DNA from: an uncultured Lachnospiraceae bacterium
GTDB lineage: Bacteria; Bacillota; Clostridia; Lachnospirales; Lachnospiraceae
Direction: 5' to 3'
Assembly (NCBI GenBank): GCA_910586315.1
Contig: CAJUIP010000007.1
Location: 51,168-115,167 of the forward strand
Length of the DNA stretch: 64,000 bases
Shown here: in pieces, positions 35,048-43,925 of the stretch
How the letters are laid out: each line of letters opens with the position of its first letter
How positions within the stretch are numbered: position 1 is the stretch's first letter
Notes under the pieces: generated by a model
The model's database searches: none
Told to the model about the DNA's origin: nothing
Seen by the model: only the letters and a program-made list of their open reading frames with translations
Translations under genes and position numbers: made by a program

Positions 35048-35569
35048 TTATTCTACATAAACTACCTTCCCAATCCGCTCCATGGGTTTTACGGGAGCGT
35101 CAGGGGCAGCATATCCGAGGGCGGCCATTCCATATACGGAATGTTCCGCGGGAACGCCCAGCTCATTTAAGAGAGCACGGATGGCCGGCGCGTCACAGAT
35201 TTCCAGCATCTGATTAATCCATACAGATCCGACACCGTGGGAGTGGGCGGCCAGAAAGGCATTTTCCAGGGCACAGGCGTTATCTTCCCGGCTCCAGGTA
35301 CCGTTTGTGACATTCGATGTCATGAGAATTGCGGTGGGATGGTACATATCATATCCGTCACGGCCCAGCTCTTTTCCAATGGCCTCAATGAGTCTGGAAA
35401 TCATATCTTTGTTGGTAATCATTGTGAACTGCCAGGTCTGCATGGCCTTGCCGCTGGGGGCGTGAAGCGCAGCGTCTAAAATATCTTTTAAAATCTCCTT
35501 TGGAATTGGGGCGTCCGTAAATTTGCGGATGCTTCTTCTTGTTAAAATCGCGTTCATTACTTCGTTCAT
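35048..35569 (-). CDS. Nitroreductase-family flavoprotein
   Basis: FMN-dependent oxidoreductase of 173 residues. The N-terminal RRSIRKFTDAPI motif binds FMN phosphate, APSGKAMQTWQFTMI is the active-site loop, and AAHSHGVGSVWINQ plus a C-terminal GYAAPDAPVKPMER complete the fold. Members reduce nitro compounds, quinones or enones with NAD(P)H. The length is typical of the short nitroreductases. GAGGAGG precedes ATG. Substrate unknown. Confidence 0.92.
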   Translation of the reverse strand: MNEVMNAILTRRSIRKFTDAPIPKEILKDILDAALHAPSGKAMQTWQFTMITNKDMISRLIEAIGKELGRDGYDMYHPTAILMTSNVTNGTWSREDNACALENAFLAAHSHGVGSVWINQMLEICDAPAIRALLNELGVPAEHSVYGMAALGYAAPDAPVKPMERIGKVVYVE

Positions 35570-35653
35570 GGCGATACCTCCTCGTAAGCCTTTTTATAAT
35601 TGCTTATCACCCATCAAAACACCAAAAATGAGTGAAGTTTCAGACACGCTCCT

Positions 35654-35837
35654 GTGTACTATCTGCATTATATCTGTCGAAATTCCGCAGGACAGCGCGT
35701 TCCGCTTTATCGGGTATAGTCGTTCATTTGCAAAGCGGATTTTCGACGGCGCAGCGACAGCTGCGGCTGGAAAACCCAACGTAGCAGATGGGCGGATAGA
35801 TAAAGAAGTTTAGCTGAATATAATGCAGACAGTACAC
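35654..35837 (-). repeat. MITE-like repeat, copy 1
   Basis: A 184-bp element with imperfect terminal inverted repeats beginning GTGTACTATCTGCATTATAT and ending in the complement of GTGTACTGTCTGCATTATAT. It is related in opposite orientation to 56687-56846: shared blocks include TCGCCCATCTGCTGCGTTGG (as complement here CCAACGTAGCAGATGGGCGG, diverged) and internal GC-rich palindromes. It encodes nothing. Confidence 0.75.
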
Positions 35838-35889
35838 TGGGATTGCAGCAGCATGTATATCATTATTATAAAGGCCGGAAAGAAGATAT

Positions 35890-37764
35890 TCAAGCAGCCT
35901 TTTGAGAAATCCACTGAGAAACAAACTCTCTGGTAACAGAAAAGGGAATCGGGCCCAGGTCAAGAAGCAGGGTGTGAAATTCCATCGGAGAGAAGTCCTT
36001 TCCCAGGGCAGCTTCCGCCAGCTCACGGATTTCCATATACTCCACATATCCGCCGCAGTACTCCAGATAATTGGCAGGATTGTCGATCATCACCTGCCAC
36101 AACTCATCGACCGTATCATCGTCCACCTGGAAACAGGCAGTGATAAATTCCTTTGCCTGTTCCTTCGTCCAGTTATCATAATTGATGCCGATATCCAAAA
36201 GCCCATGGACGCACAGGGAAAAAGAGCGGATGTGGGCCCGGTATTCGCCGACAGCCTTTGGGAGTCCGTTGTCAAAGGTGCAGGCATAATTTTCCACATA
36301 GGTAGCCCAGCCTTCGTTGGCTCCAGAGCAGCTTAGAATGGACATCAAAGGGCTAACCGCATGGGTACGGTTATAAACAGTCTGATATAAATGCCCGGGA
36401 AATCCCTCATGGGCCAGTGTGGTGTAGAGGCTGTCAGTACTGTCTGAAAAGCCATTATTGATATAAATCACATTCTGGTTTACATCATCAAGCGGAGCAG
36501 TCAGATAAAAGGCAGGGCTTAAGGAAGACTCCAGATAAGAAGGAACATAGCGGATTTCGTATCCGCATTCGGATAATACCGGAAAATCGGAGGACATCTG
36601 TGACTTCAGGTCGGCGAGAATTTCCTCCGGGTCTGACAGGGAAAAAGAGGCCTGTTTTAAATCCAGAGATGGATTTTCAGAGAGAATTTTACCGATAGCC
36701 TCATAATCTTTTTCCATTTGTCTGGACAGCGCCGCCTTTAACTCCGGGACAGAATAGGAAACGCCGGGGCCGCTTTTTACAAGGTACTCATAATATCGTT
36801 TTCCATCCTTAAAGCCGGAGAGCCCGCTCTCATTGAGCCCGCGCCCCTTAAGGGCGGAAATTCCGGAAATCAGGGATTCATAGGCTGGGATGAAGTGCTC
36901 CTTGATGGCAGCGCGGTGGCGGGCATCCAAGTCCGCCCGCTGTTCATCCGTGAGGGCAGCAGTTTTTGAGAGAGCATCGAGCCGGGTAGCAAAGGTTTCC
37001 GTGAGAAAGTTATTTTCCGGGTCAATGAGGTAGCTTTCGCAGGAAATAAGAATCTGGTCAATGGAGGCATCGGAGGGACCAAGGCCGGCATCGGCTTTCT
37101 GATTTTCAAAGGCGAGAATCTGGCCGTAATAGGAATCTATCTGGGACAAAAGGGCCAGATAATTCTCCACGTCCGTTAGGGAATGGAAGGAATATTCCGC
37201 GAGCAAAATAGGAAGCTGTGCCTGGACGCCGATGGTAGGAGCCAGGGGCTGTTCATAAAGTTCCAGCCCCTCCGCCATCAGAGAGGTATCCAGAATGGTA
37301 AGGAGAGTGTCATACACGAGGGTCTGCGCGTCCGTAAGAAGACCGCGGTCAAAGGCCATGAGACGGGCTTTTAAATCCCGGATGGAATCATTGTTTTTTA
37401 TCATTTCTGTCAGGTTGTAAGAGCCGAGGGATGCCTCCTTTGCTTCAATTCCATAGGCTTCTGGATGAAGGAGGGTATAATGGATATCCAGCGTACTGGT
37501 TTCTGACATTTCCTCACAAAATACAGTCCGGCAGAATTCCTCAAACTCCTTTTGTACATCGGTAAGAGGGTCTGCGGCCGGAGCCGTTGGGGATTTTGCG
37601 CCGGGCTCCGGGGCTGTATCCGCGGTCCCGGAAGAATAGAATTCCCCGGTTTCTCCCTGCAATTTTGAGATTCCGATGCGCTCATATCCGCAGGCGGAAA
37701 GAAGAACAATAAGTCCCATGAGGACAGCACAGACAGCGGCTTTTTTTCTGTTAAAAAAATTCAT
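35890..37764 (-). CDS. DUF885 metallohydrolase-like lipoprotein
   Basis: Protein of 624 residues with a lipoprotein signal peptide (hydrophobic helix then LLSACG, lipidated Cys at about 26) and a Ser/Thr/Pro-poor linker. The body matches DUF885, a family related to carboxypeptidase-like zinc enzymes: TLAHEGFPGHLYQT supplies the HExxxxH-type zinc motif and EGWATYVENYA the following helix with the third ligand region. Probably a surface peptidase or esterase; the substrate is unknown. It is monocistronic, its 3' end adjoining a repeat element. Confidence 0.88.
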   Translation of the reverse strand: MNFFNRKKAAVCAVLMGLIVLLSACGYERIGISKLQGETGEFYSSGTADTAPEPGAKSPTAPAADPLTDVQKEFEEFCRTVFCEEMSETSTLDIHYTLLHPEAYGIEAKEASLGSYNLTEMIKNNDSIRDLKARLMAFDRGLLTDAQTLVYDTLLTILDTSLMAEGLELYEQPLAPTIGVQAQLPILLAEYSFHSLTDVENYLALLSQIDSYYGQILAFENQKADAGLGPSDASIDQILISCESYLIDPENNFLTETFATRLDALSKTAALTDEQRADLDARHRAAIKEHFIPAYESLISGISALKGRGLNESGLSGFKDGKRYYEYLVKSGPGVSYSVPELKAALSRQMEKDYEAIGKILSENPSLDLKQASFSLSDPEEILADLKSQMSSDFPVLSECGYEIRYVPSYLESSLSPAFYLTAPLDDVNQNVIYINNGFSDSTDSLYTTLAHEGFPGHLYQTVYNRTHAVSPLMSILSCSGANEGWATYVENYACTFDNGLPKAVGEYRAHIRSFSLCVHGLLDIGINYDNWTKEQAKEFITACFQVDDDTVDELWQVMIDNPANYLEYCGGYVEYMEIRELAEAALGKDFSPMEFHTLLLDLGPIPFSVTREFVSQWISQKAA

Positions 37765-38053
37765 AAATCTGCCTCCCTAAGAATCAGTGCCGGCGGTATC
37801 CGGACAGCGGCCATATATCGCCAATATATGGGTTTCGGCCTGGGGATATGCCAGAAACGCCCGGAGATTTTGAGCCTGTCACGCTTCATTGCGGTAAAGG
37901 TTATGTTACTGCAGTTCGTTGCCAGAACACAGGCTTCTGCCACATGATATCCCTTCTGATAAACAGCTTTTTTGTTTCTCTGGAAGAAATGTATGAGAAA
38001 GTCATGTTTTCCCCTCGTTGAAAAAGGCGTAAAACTTCTTTGGCATAGAAATC
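37765..38053. other. Gene-free spacer
   Basis: About 290 bp between the DUF885 gene and the toxin-antitoxin promoter. A 60-codon minus-strand frame is present but shows no ribosome site or family resemblance, so nothing is called here. Confidence 0.4.
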
Positions 38054-38091
38054 TTGTATTTTGTACATAATTCTGCTATAATAATGTACAA
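38054..38091 (+). promoter_or_regulatory. Promoter and palindromic operator of the toxin-antitoxin operon
   Basis: TTGTAT (38054-38059), a 17-bp spacer and TATAAT (38077-38082) form the promoter. TTGTACAT (38061-38068) and ATGTACAA (38084-38091) are perfect inverted arms straddling the -10 box, the expected autorepression site for a Phd-type antitoxin. Confidence 0.75.
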
Positions 38092-38108
38092 GAAAGGAGG
38101 CTTGTTAT

Positions 38109-38372
38109 ATGCCGCAGATCAGACCAATTACAGACTTGAGAAATACCACAGAAATTTCCGAGCTTTGCCATGCAAAACGCGAACCACTTTTTATCACCAA
38201 AAATGGTTATGGGGATTTAGTAGTTATGAGTATTGAAACATACGAGGAAATGATAGATATAGCACGTACAGACGCAGCAATCAGTGAAGCAGAAAAGGAA
38301 TATGCTGCTGACGGCTTGCTGCTGGATGCAAGAGAAGCTCTTTCTTCTTTACGGAGGAAACACGTTGAATAA
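38109..38372 (+). CDS. Phd/YefM-family antitoxin
   Basis: Antitoxin of 87 residues. The N-terminal part has the Phd/YefM pattern: PITDLRNTTEISELCHAKRE, then PLFITKNGYGDLVVMSIETYEEM, which forms the DNA-binding dimer. The acidic, alanine-rich C-terminus is the usual toxin-neutralising tail. AAAGGAGG stands upstream. The last codons overlap the start of the toxin gene, and a palindromic operator covers the promoter. Confidence 0.92.
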   Translation: MPQIRPITDLRNTTEISELCHAKREPLFITKNGYGDLVVMSIETYEEMIDIARTDAAISEAEKEYAADGLLLDAREALSSLRRKHVE

Positions 38373-38667
38373 ATACATTGTAAAACTTTATGCCCGCGCT
38401 TACCGGGACTTGGATGGTATCTATACCTATATCGCAGAAAATCTATTAGAACCCGGTGCTGCCTTGAATATGGTTGACGAATTGGAAGCCGCAATTCTCA
38501 GTTTAGAACAGTTACCGGAGCGCGGCGCAATCCGGCGCGTGGGAGCTTATGCAAATGGAGATTACCGCCAATTGTTCGTGAAAAACTATGTCATCATTTA
38601 TCGCGTGCTGAAACAAAAAAAAGAGGTGCATATCGTTACAGTACGCTATACACCGGGCAATTTCTAA
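38365..38667 (+). CDS. RelE/ParE-family toxin
   Basis: Toxin of 100 residues of the RelE/ParE superfamily. It begins LNKYIVKLYARAYRDLDGIY and carries a helix-strand core with RQLFVKNYVIIYRVLKQKKEV and HIVTVRYTPGNF, the family's closing beta strands. The start is TTG at 38365: GGAGG lies seven bases upstream and the eight-base overlap with the antitoxin gives coupling. A longer in-frame ATG at 38284 would place 27 codons inside the antitoxin without a ribosome site. ParE (gyrase poison) versus RelE (mRNA interferase) cannot be decided. Confidence 0.9.
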   Translation: MNKYIVKLYARAYRDLDGIYTYIAENLLEPGAALNMVDELEAAILSLEQLPERGAIRRVGAYANGDYRQLFVKNYVIIYRVLKQKKEVHIVTVRYTPGNF

Positions 38668-38714
38668 ACTGTCACAAATTGTTGCAAACTGTGGAAACTC
38701 AAGCTGGAGACCTC

Positions 38715-38743
38715 TTGACAAAAGTTTCAGAACAGGATAGACT
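38715..38743 (+). promoter_or_regulatory. Promoter of the metG T-box transcript
   Basis: TTGACA (38715-38720), 17-bp spacer, TAGACT (38738-38743). The start site would be near 38750, ahead of the first T-box helix. Confidence 0.7.
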
Positions 38744-38749
38744 AGTACT

Positions 38750-39090
38750 ACCTTGCAGAAATAACAGAGAAGTAAGGTGGTACTAAGAATATGATTATAG
38801 AAAAAGGCATGGAAGGGAAGAGTAGGTAAGAGGGAAGCTTAAAGAGACCCCGGATGGTGAGAGTGGGGAGCCGAAGTCTTGCAGAAGATGGTCCCGGAGC
38901 CGCGCAGCCGAAGAATCCGGACGGATTATTTTTGAACGGGAAGTTTAAGCTGCGCCGGAAGCGCCCGTTAGCGCGTCAGACTGTAACCCCTGAAGGGGGC
39001 AGCAGCCGGTAAGAGAAATCCTGCGAGGGATTTCCGAATTAAAGTGGTAACACGGGGGAAACTCGTCTTTAAGGAAAAGACGGGCTTTTT
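38750..39090 (+). ncRNA. T-box riboswitch (methionine)
   Basis: Leader RNA controlling metG by sensing uncharged tRNA-Met. Visible parts are an early GTACTACCTT/AAGGTGGTAC helix, a Stem I distal block AGACCCCGGATGGTGAGAG, a plausible ATG specifier at 38888-38890, the T-box sequence GTGGTAACACGG near 39044-39055 (UGG pairing with the tRNA CCA end, next base U fitting A73), and a terminator. The methionine specificity is inferred from the ATG and from the downstream gene. Confidence 0.85.
39062..39090 (+). terminator. T-box terminator hairpin
   Basis: CGTCTTT (39064-39070), loop AAGGA, AAAGACG (39076-39082), then GGGC and seven T. The T-box sequence just upstream can pair alternatively to form the antiterminator. 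Confidence 0.82.
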
Positions 39091-39092
39091 TT

Positions 39093-39182
39093 ATGCACAG
39101 GTCCATACGGAGGAATATGCCGTTAAAGCGGCGTGTGAACCGCGCGGTGAGCAGGGGAAAGGTCTTCCCTGCCCGATTATCA
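39093..39182 (+). repeat. Structured repeat SR, copy A
   Basis: About 90 bp beginning TATGCACAGG and ending CCCGATTA between the T-box terminator and metG. Hairpin one pairs GGT-CATAC with GTGTG-ACC around an inner CCG/CGG; hairpin two pairs GCAGGG with CCCTGC. Copy B at 45571 keeps both hairpins with changed bases. It lies in the metG 5' UTR downstream of the terminator. Confidence 0.72.
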
Positions 39183-39198
39183 GAAAGGAGAAAAAAAC

Positions 39199-41175
39199 AT
39201 GTGCAAGAACTGTAAAAAACCATATTACATTTCCACAGCCATTGCGTATACATCCGGTAAGCCGCATATCGGCAACACATATGAGATTGTTCTGGCTGAT
39301 GCCATTGCCCGCTATAAAAGAGAGCAGGGATACGATGTATATTTCCAGACCGGAACCGATGAGCATGGCCAGAAAATCGAGCTGAAAGCGGCTGAAGCCG
39401 GAATCACTCCGAAGGAGTTTGTGGACCATGTGGCCGGGGAAATTAAGGGCATCTGGGATTTGATGGACACATCCTATGATAAATTTATCCGTACCACAGA
39501 TGAATACCATGAAAAGCAGGTGCAGAAAATCTTTAAAAGGCTCTATGACCAGGGCGACATCTATAAGAGCAATTATGAGGGGCTTTACTGCACTCCCTGC
39601 GAGTCTTTCTGGACCGCGTCTCAGGTGGTGGACGGAAAATGTCCGGACTGCGGACGCCCCGTACAGCCGGCAAAAGAGGAAGCCTACTTTTTCCGTATGA
39701 GCAAATACGCCCAGAGGCTGATTGACCATATTAACGAACATCCGGAGTTTATTCAGCCGGTTTCCAGAAAAAATGAGATGATGAACAACTTCCTGCTTCC
39801 GGGGCTCCAGGATCTCTGTGTTTCCAGAACGTCCTTCAAGTGGGGTATTCCCGTAGATTTTGACCCAAGGCATGTGACGTATGTGTGGCTGGACGCCCTG
39901 ACAAACTATATTACAGGAATTGGATATGACTGTGACGGAAACCATGATGAAATGTTTAAAAAACACTGGCCTGCCGATTTGCATTTAATCGGAAAGGATA
40001 TTATCCGCTTCCATACTATTTACTGGCCCATTTTCCTCATGGCTCTTGATCTCCCGCTTCCCAAGCAGGTGTTCGGCCATCCGTGGCTTTTACAGGGGGA
40101 CGGAAAGATGAGCAAATCCAAAGGGAATGTGCTCTATGCCGATACGCTGGTGGATTTCTTCGGCGTGGATGCAGTCCGTTACTTTGTGCTTCATGAAATG
40201 CCCTTCGAAAACGACGGCGTAATCTCCTGGGAGCTGATGGTGGAGCGCATGAATTCCGACCTTGCTAATATTCTCGGAAATCTGGTAAACCGCACCGTTT
40301 CCATGACCAATAAATATTTTGGCGGTATCGTGGAAAACAAGGGCGTCTGCGAGGATGTGGACGAGGACTTAAAGAATACCATTTTAGAGGCAGTAAAGAA
40401 AGCGGACGACAAGATGAATAAACTTCGCGTGGCGGATGCCATCACGGAAATCTTCGGAATTTTCCGCCGCAGCAATAAATACATCGACGAAACCACGCCA
40501 TGGGCCCTTGCAAAGGATGAGGAAAAGAAAGACCGCCTGGCCACGGTGCTTTATAACCTGACCGAGTCCATCACCATCGGCGCTTCCCTGCTTGCCTCCT
40601 TTATGCCAAAGACCTCTGAAAAGATTCTGGCACAGTTAAATACCGCGAAGCGGGGCCTGGAAGAGATGGAGAAGTTTGGCCTGTATCCGAGTGGGAATAA
40701 GGTGACGGAAAAGCCGGAAATCCTCTTTGCACGTATGGATGTCAATGAGGTTCTCGAAAAGGTGGAAGCCATGAGAGAAGCGTCTGCAAAGGATGCCGGA
40801 GAGGACGGGAAGGAAGAAGAGGAGAACGTCGTTGATGTGGAAAAGAAGCCGGAAATCACCTACGAGGATTTTGCAAAGCTTCAGTTCCGGATCGGAAAAA
40901 TCATAAAATGCGAAGAAGTGAAAAAATCGAAAAAACTCCTCTGCTCCCAGGTGAAAATCGGTTCTGAAGTAAAGCAGATCGTGAGCGGAATTAAGGCCTG
41001 GTATAAACCGGACCAGATGGTGGGAAAGAAAGTTATGGTGGTAACAAACTTAAAGCCTGCAACTCTGGCGGGAATACTTTCTGAGGGAATGATTCTCTGC
41101 GCCGAGGACGATGAGGGAAATCTGTCCCTGATGACCCCGGAAAAAGATATAAAGTCCGGTTCCGAGGTATGCTGA
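39199..41175 (+). CDS. metG: Methionyl-tRNA synthetase
   Basis: Charges tRNA-Met with methionine; 658 residues. The class I HIGH-like motif is at KPHIGNTYE, TGTDEHGQKIE follows, a zinc knuckle of four Cys appears as CTPCESFW and CPDCGRP, and KMSKSKGN is the second signature. The C-terminal 110 residues are an EMAP/Trbp111-like tRNA-binding domain (YEDFAKLQFRIGKIIKCEEV onward), present in dimeric MetRS. A linker of low complexity precedes it. AGAAAGGAG sits upstream. The T-box leader controls it. Confidence 0.97.
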   Translation: MCKNCKKPYYISTAIAYTSGKPHIGNTYEIVLADAIARYKREQGYDVYFQTGTDEHGQKIELKAAEAGITPKEFVDHVAGEIKGIWDLMDTSYDKFIRTTDEYHEKQVQKIFKRLYDQGDIYKSNYEGLYCTPCESFWTASQVVDGKCPDCGRPVQPAKEEAYFFRMSKYAQRLIDHINEHPEFIQPVSRKNEMMNNFLLPGLQDLCVSRTSFKWGIPVDFDPRHVTYVWLDALTNYITGIGYDCDGNHDEMFKKHWPADLHLIGKDIIRFHTIYWPIFLMALDLPLPKQVFGHPWLLQGDGKMSKSKGNVLYADTLVDFFGVDAVRYFVLHEMPFENDGVISWELMVERMNSDLANILGNLVNRTVSMTNKYFGGIVENKGVCEDVDEDLKNTILEAVKKADDKMNKLRVADAITEIFGIFRRSNKYIDETTPWALAKDEEKKDRLATVLYNLTESITIGASLLASFMPKTSEKILAQLNTAKRGLEEMEKFGLYPSGNKVTEKPEILFARMDVNEVLEKVEAMREASAKDAGEDGKEEEENVVDVEKKPEITYEDFAKLQFRIGKIIKCEEVKKSKKLLCSQVKIGSEVKQIVSGIKAWYKPDQMVGKKVMVVTNLKPATLAGILSEGMILCAEDDEGNLSLMTPEKDIKSGSEVC

Positions 41176-41176
41176 T

Positions 41177-41896
41177 TTGAAGACACGTTTCACGTCTTTT
41201 GATTTGAAAATCATTGCCATGGGGACCATGGCCATCGATCATATGGCAGTAGCCTGGATCTATTTGTATGGCTATGGGGCCGACCCCGTCTGGAGCAAAG
41301 TGGGAACAGCCATGCGCCTTGTAGGGCGGGTGGCTTTTCCCCTCTATGCATTTTTGCTAGTACAGGGATTTTTGCATACGGGGAACTGGGCGTCTTATTT
41401 GCGGCGTCTTTTGGGTTTTTCTGTACTTTCAGAGATTCCCTTTAATCTGGTGGTGTCGGGAAGGCTTTTTTGGCCGGAGCTGCAGAATACATTGGTCCTG
41501 TTTGTTATTGGCCTTTTATGCCTAAAGGGGCTTTCCGCATGCCTGGAGGGGGATGGCCGCTTAAAAAACACTCCGGCTGCGGTTCTTATCATGGCGGGCG
41601 GAATGGCCCTCGCGGAGATTCTCCGGGCAGATTACGGCGCTTTTGGGATCCTGTTTATTCTGGCCATGTACTGGTTTCGATACTGTCCAAAAGAGCGGAT
41701 GATGTGGGGAGTGGCTGCTATGATACTTTCAGAAGGCGTTTTCAACGGAGGCGCTGCGTGCGCGGCGTTTTTTCTTCTGAACTGCTACAATGGGGAACGG
41801 GGGAAAGCCCTGGGATATTTCCCATATCTTTTTTACCCGGCCCATTTATTGATTCTTTATGGAGCAGGAGTTATGATTCATGGATTACATTTTTGA
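41177..41896 (+). CDS. TraX-family membrane protein
   Basis: Membrane protein of 239 residues with about seven helices, matching the TraX family (named after the F-plasmid pilin acetylase, but widespread as a chromosomal gene in Firmicutes). Motifs are FDLKIIAMGTMAIDHMAVA, RLVGRVAFPLYAFLLVQGF and FYPAHLLILYGAGV near the end. The start is TTG at 41177, two bases after metG's stop, so co-transcription with metG is probable. The actual substrate is unknown; acyltransfer to a surface component is inferred from the family. Confidence 0.84.
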   Translation: MKTRFTSFDLKIIAMGTMAIDHMAVAWIYLYGYGADPVWSKVGTAMRLVGRVAFPLYAFLLVQGFLHTGNWASYLRRLLGFSVLSEIPFNLVVSGRLFWPELQNTLVLFVIGLLCLKGLSACLEGDGRLKNTPAAVLIMAGGMALAEILRADYGAFGILFILAMYWFRYCPKERMMWGVAAMILSEGVFNGGAACAAFFLLNCYNGERGKALGYFPYLFYPAHLLILYGAGVMIHGLHF

Positions 41897-42662
41897 TACC
41901 CATGCCCATTATGACGATGAGGCATTTGACAATGACAGAGAAGAGCTACTTGACAGTCTGAAAGAAAATGGAATCGGCTGTGTGGTTAATGTGGGCGCCA
42001 GTATCACGTCCTGTAAAACAACATTGGAGCTGGCAAAGACCCATTCTTTTATTTACGGAGCGTTGGGAGTACATCCCAACGAGACAGCCGGGCTTACGGA
42101 AGGCGATATGGAATGGCTGAAAAAGTCTCTGGCGGATGAGAAAATCGTGGCCGTGGGGGAAATAGGCTTTGACTATTACTGGGATGAGCCGGAGAGGGAG
42201 ATACAAAAGAAATGGTTTGTAAGGCAGCTGGCCTTGTCTGAGGAGACAGGGCTCCCGGTGATTATTCACAGCCGGGACGCGGCCAGGGATACCTTAGATA
42301 TCATGAAGGCGGAGCATAACGGCGTCACAAAAGGGGTCATCCACTGCTTTTCCTATGGCGTGGAGATGGCCAGAGAATATTTAAACATGGGATATTATCT
42401 GGGAATCGGCGGCGTTCTGACCTTTAAAAATGCGAAGAAATTAAGAGAGGTCGTGGAGTACGCGCCCATATCGAGACTGGTGTTAGAGACCGACTGCCCG
42501 TATCTCGCTCCGGTTCCCAACCGGGGAAAACGAAATTCCTCCTTAAATCTCCCGTATGTGGTACAGGCCATGGCAGAAATAAAAAGCATGGAGCCGGAAG
42601 AGATCATCCGGCTCACCACGGAAAACGCCAAAGAGCTTTACGGACTTTCAAAAAATGCATAG
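41880..42662 (+). CDS. tatD: TatD-family metal-dependent hydrolase/DNase
   Basis: TIM-barrel hydrolase of 260 residues. It shows DTHAHYDDEAF (metal-binding HxH), GVHPNET, AVGEIGFDYYWD, VIIHSRDA, GVIHCFSYG and LETDCPYLAPVPNRGKRN, all TatD signatures. Members are 3'-5' exonucleases or D-tyrosyl-tRNA-linked quality-control enzymes. It overlaps the TraX gene by 17 bp and, in Firmicutes, typically lies between metG and rnmV/rsmA, as here. Confidence 0.94.
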   Translation: MDYIFDTHAHYDDEAFDNDREELLDSLKENGIGCVVNVGASITSCKTTLELAKTHSFIYGALGVHPNETAGLTEGDMEWLKKSLADEKIVAVGEIGFDYYWDEPEREIQKKWFVRQLALSEETGLPVIIHSRDAARDTLDIMKAEHNGVTKGVIHCFSYGVEMAREYLNMGYYLGIGGVLTFKNAKKLREVVEYAPISRLVLETDCPYLAPVPNRGKRNSSLNLPYVVQAMAEIKSMEPEEIIRLTTENAKELYGLSKNA

Positions 42663-43513
42663 AGAGGAGGCCTGTCCTGGTACTGTTTCATGGCGGATTC
42701 CAGTTTTTGAAGCATTTTTGGTTTGTCTTTTGGAAGTGTGCCGCGTACACGGAATTCCACAAAATCATGGAAGCCGTCGTACAGGATGGGACCATCCTCA
42801 AGGAGCGTCAAAAGCCGGTGTTCCTCCCTTAAATTTTCCAGTTCGTCGGCGGGAAGAAAGACTTTTTCCTGAATATCACGGTACAGGGGTGTCCGGCCGG
42901 ATAAAAGCAGGGAGAAGTTGATCACATGCCGGGGCCTTGTCCGGTTAAAGAATTCGGCAGTGGCTTCTGCGTTCTCAAGCCCCCGTCCCCTTCCTGCAAT
43001 TCCTGTCATAAAATGGGCGTCATAAATCATTCCGACGCTTTGGAGGCGGGAAATCTCTGTATAGGCCTGTTCCAGAGAATGGTCCTTTTCCATCTGCTTT
43101 AACACGTCGTCCAGTCCGCTTTCGATGCCAAGATACAGATGGCGGATGCCTGCGTCGAAAAGAGCGCACAATTCTTTATCGCTTTTTAAGCGGATATTGG
43201 TGACCGTGGCGTCCATGTTCACGGACTGACAGCGGGGAAAATATTGGTGTATCAGGTCCAAAATAATCAGGAGACGGTCTGTTTTTAAGCCGAAAGCGTT
43301 GCCGTCTCCTAAAAACACCTGCTGGGGATTACCACCCAGATTTCGAACGCGGATTAATTCGTCTTCGATTTGGGACATGGGGAGCTCCCGGTATTGCAAA
43401 TGCTTGAATAAATTGCAGAATCTGCAGCGATTATAGGAGCAGCCTACTGCCACAGGCAGCATATAGGAGGACCGCTCCATGGGGCTGCGGCAGATCTGGC
43501 CTTCGTAATTCAT
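42638..43513 (-). CDS. Radical SAM protein (paralogue 1)
   Basis: Radical S-adenosylmethionine enzyme of 291 residues. The cluster motif is CSYNRCRFC near residue 25, and GDGNAF, YLGIESGLDDVLKQM and FMTGIAGRGRG follow as SAM-binding and barrel elements. It is homologous to the gene at 55815. The ATG at 43513 follows AGGAGGG; the longer frame from 43543 does not. Its 3' end overlaps the convergent tatD by 25 bp. The family (Elp3/NifB-like fold) lacks a firm function. Confidence 0.88.
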   Translation of the reverse strand: MNYEGQICRSPMERSSYMLPVAVGCSYNRCRFCNLFKHLQYRELPMSQIEDELIRVRNLGGNPQQVFLGDGNAFGLKTDRLLIILDLIHQYFPRCQSVNMDATVTNIRLKSDKELCALFDAGIRHLYLGIESGLDDVLKQMEKDHSLEQAYTEISRLQSVGMIYDAHFMTGIAGRGRGLENAEATAEFFNRTRPRHVINFSLLLSGRTPLYRDIQEKVFLPADELENLREEHRLLTLLEDGPILYDGFHDFVEFRVRGTLPKDKPKMLQKLESAMKQYQDRPPLYAFFESP

Positions 43514-43925
43514 AAAATCCCTCCTATTCCCTTTTTGTATCATAGATATGTCATAAAATTCTTATGCCACAGGACTCGGCGAAAACCTGATGCCCGCCTA
43601 AAGGGCATGCATGGCAGGATGCCCGGGCGGGTATACTGTAATCATACCATAAATGGGCCCGTTTGCACAATTGTTTCGGTCAATTACTCCGTTTATTGAA
43701 TGGGAGCCAGTATCATAAAGGGTCAAAGCATATGCCCAATGGGATAGAAAAATATTTTGCCGTTGGTTGACTTTTTTCCTCTCATGGGATACCATACATT
43801 TTAGATGTGGGCATGACTCATACTGGCCTGCCCGTCCAATATCCGTGGATTCGTTCATGCGGGCATGACCCGTTCACGGCTGCTGTCCGGGACTTTCATA
43901 AGTAAATATTAGAGAGAAGATCTAT
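43514..43925. other. Intergenic region with repeats
   Basis: A 412-bp gap with no convincing gene. It holds GC-rich palindromic phrases (GATGCCCGCC with ATGCCCGGGCGGG near 43591-43632; GCGGGCATGACCCG near 43860) and one copy of the CATATGCTTTG repeat (43678-43734, minus). The rsmA promoter was not clear. Confidence 0.55.
43678..43734 (-). repeat. CATATGCTTTG repeat, copy B
   Basis: About 57 bp sharing CATATGCTTTG, GATACTGGCTCCC, TCAATAAAC and ATTGACCG in order with 57560-57616, which is in the opposite orientation. Non-coding. Confidence 0.72.

Noticed and set aside
37761..37943. A 60-codon minus-strand frame before the DUF885 gene.
   Set aside because: No ribosome site and no recognisable sequence; it overlaps the upstream leader of DUF885.
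38284..38364. Longer ATG start for the RelE/ParE toxin.
   Set aside because: It would lie inside the antitoxin gene without a ribosome site; TTG at 38365 has GGAGG at proper spacing.
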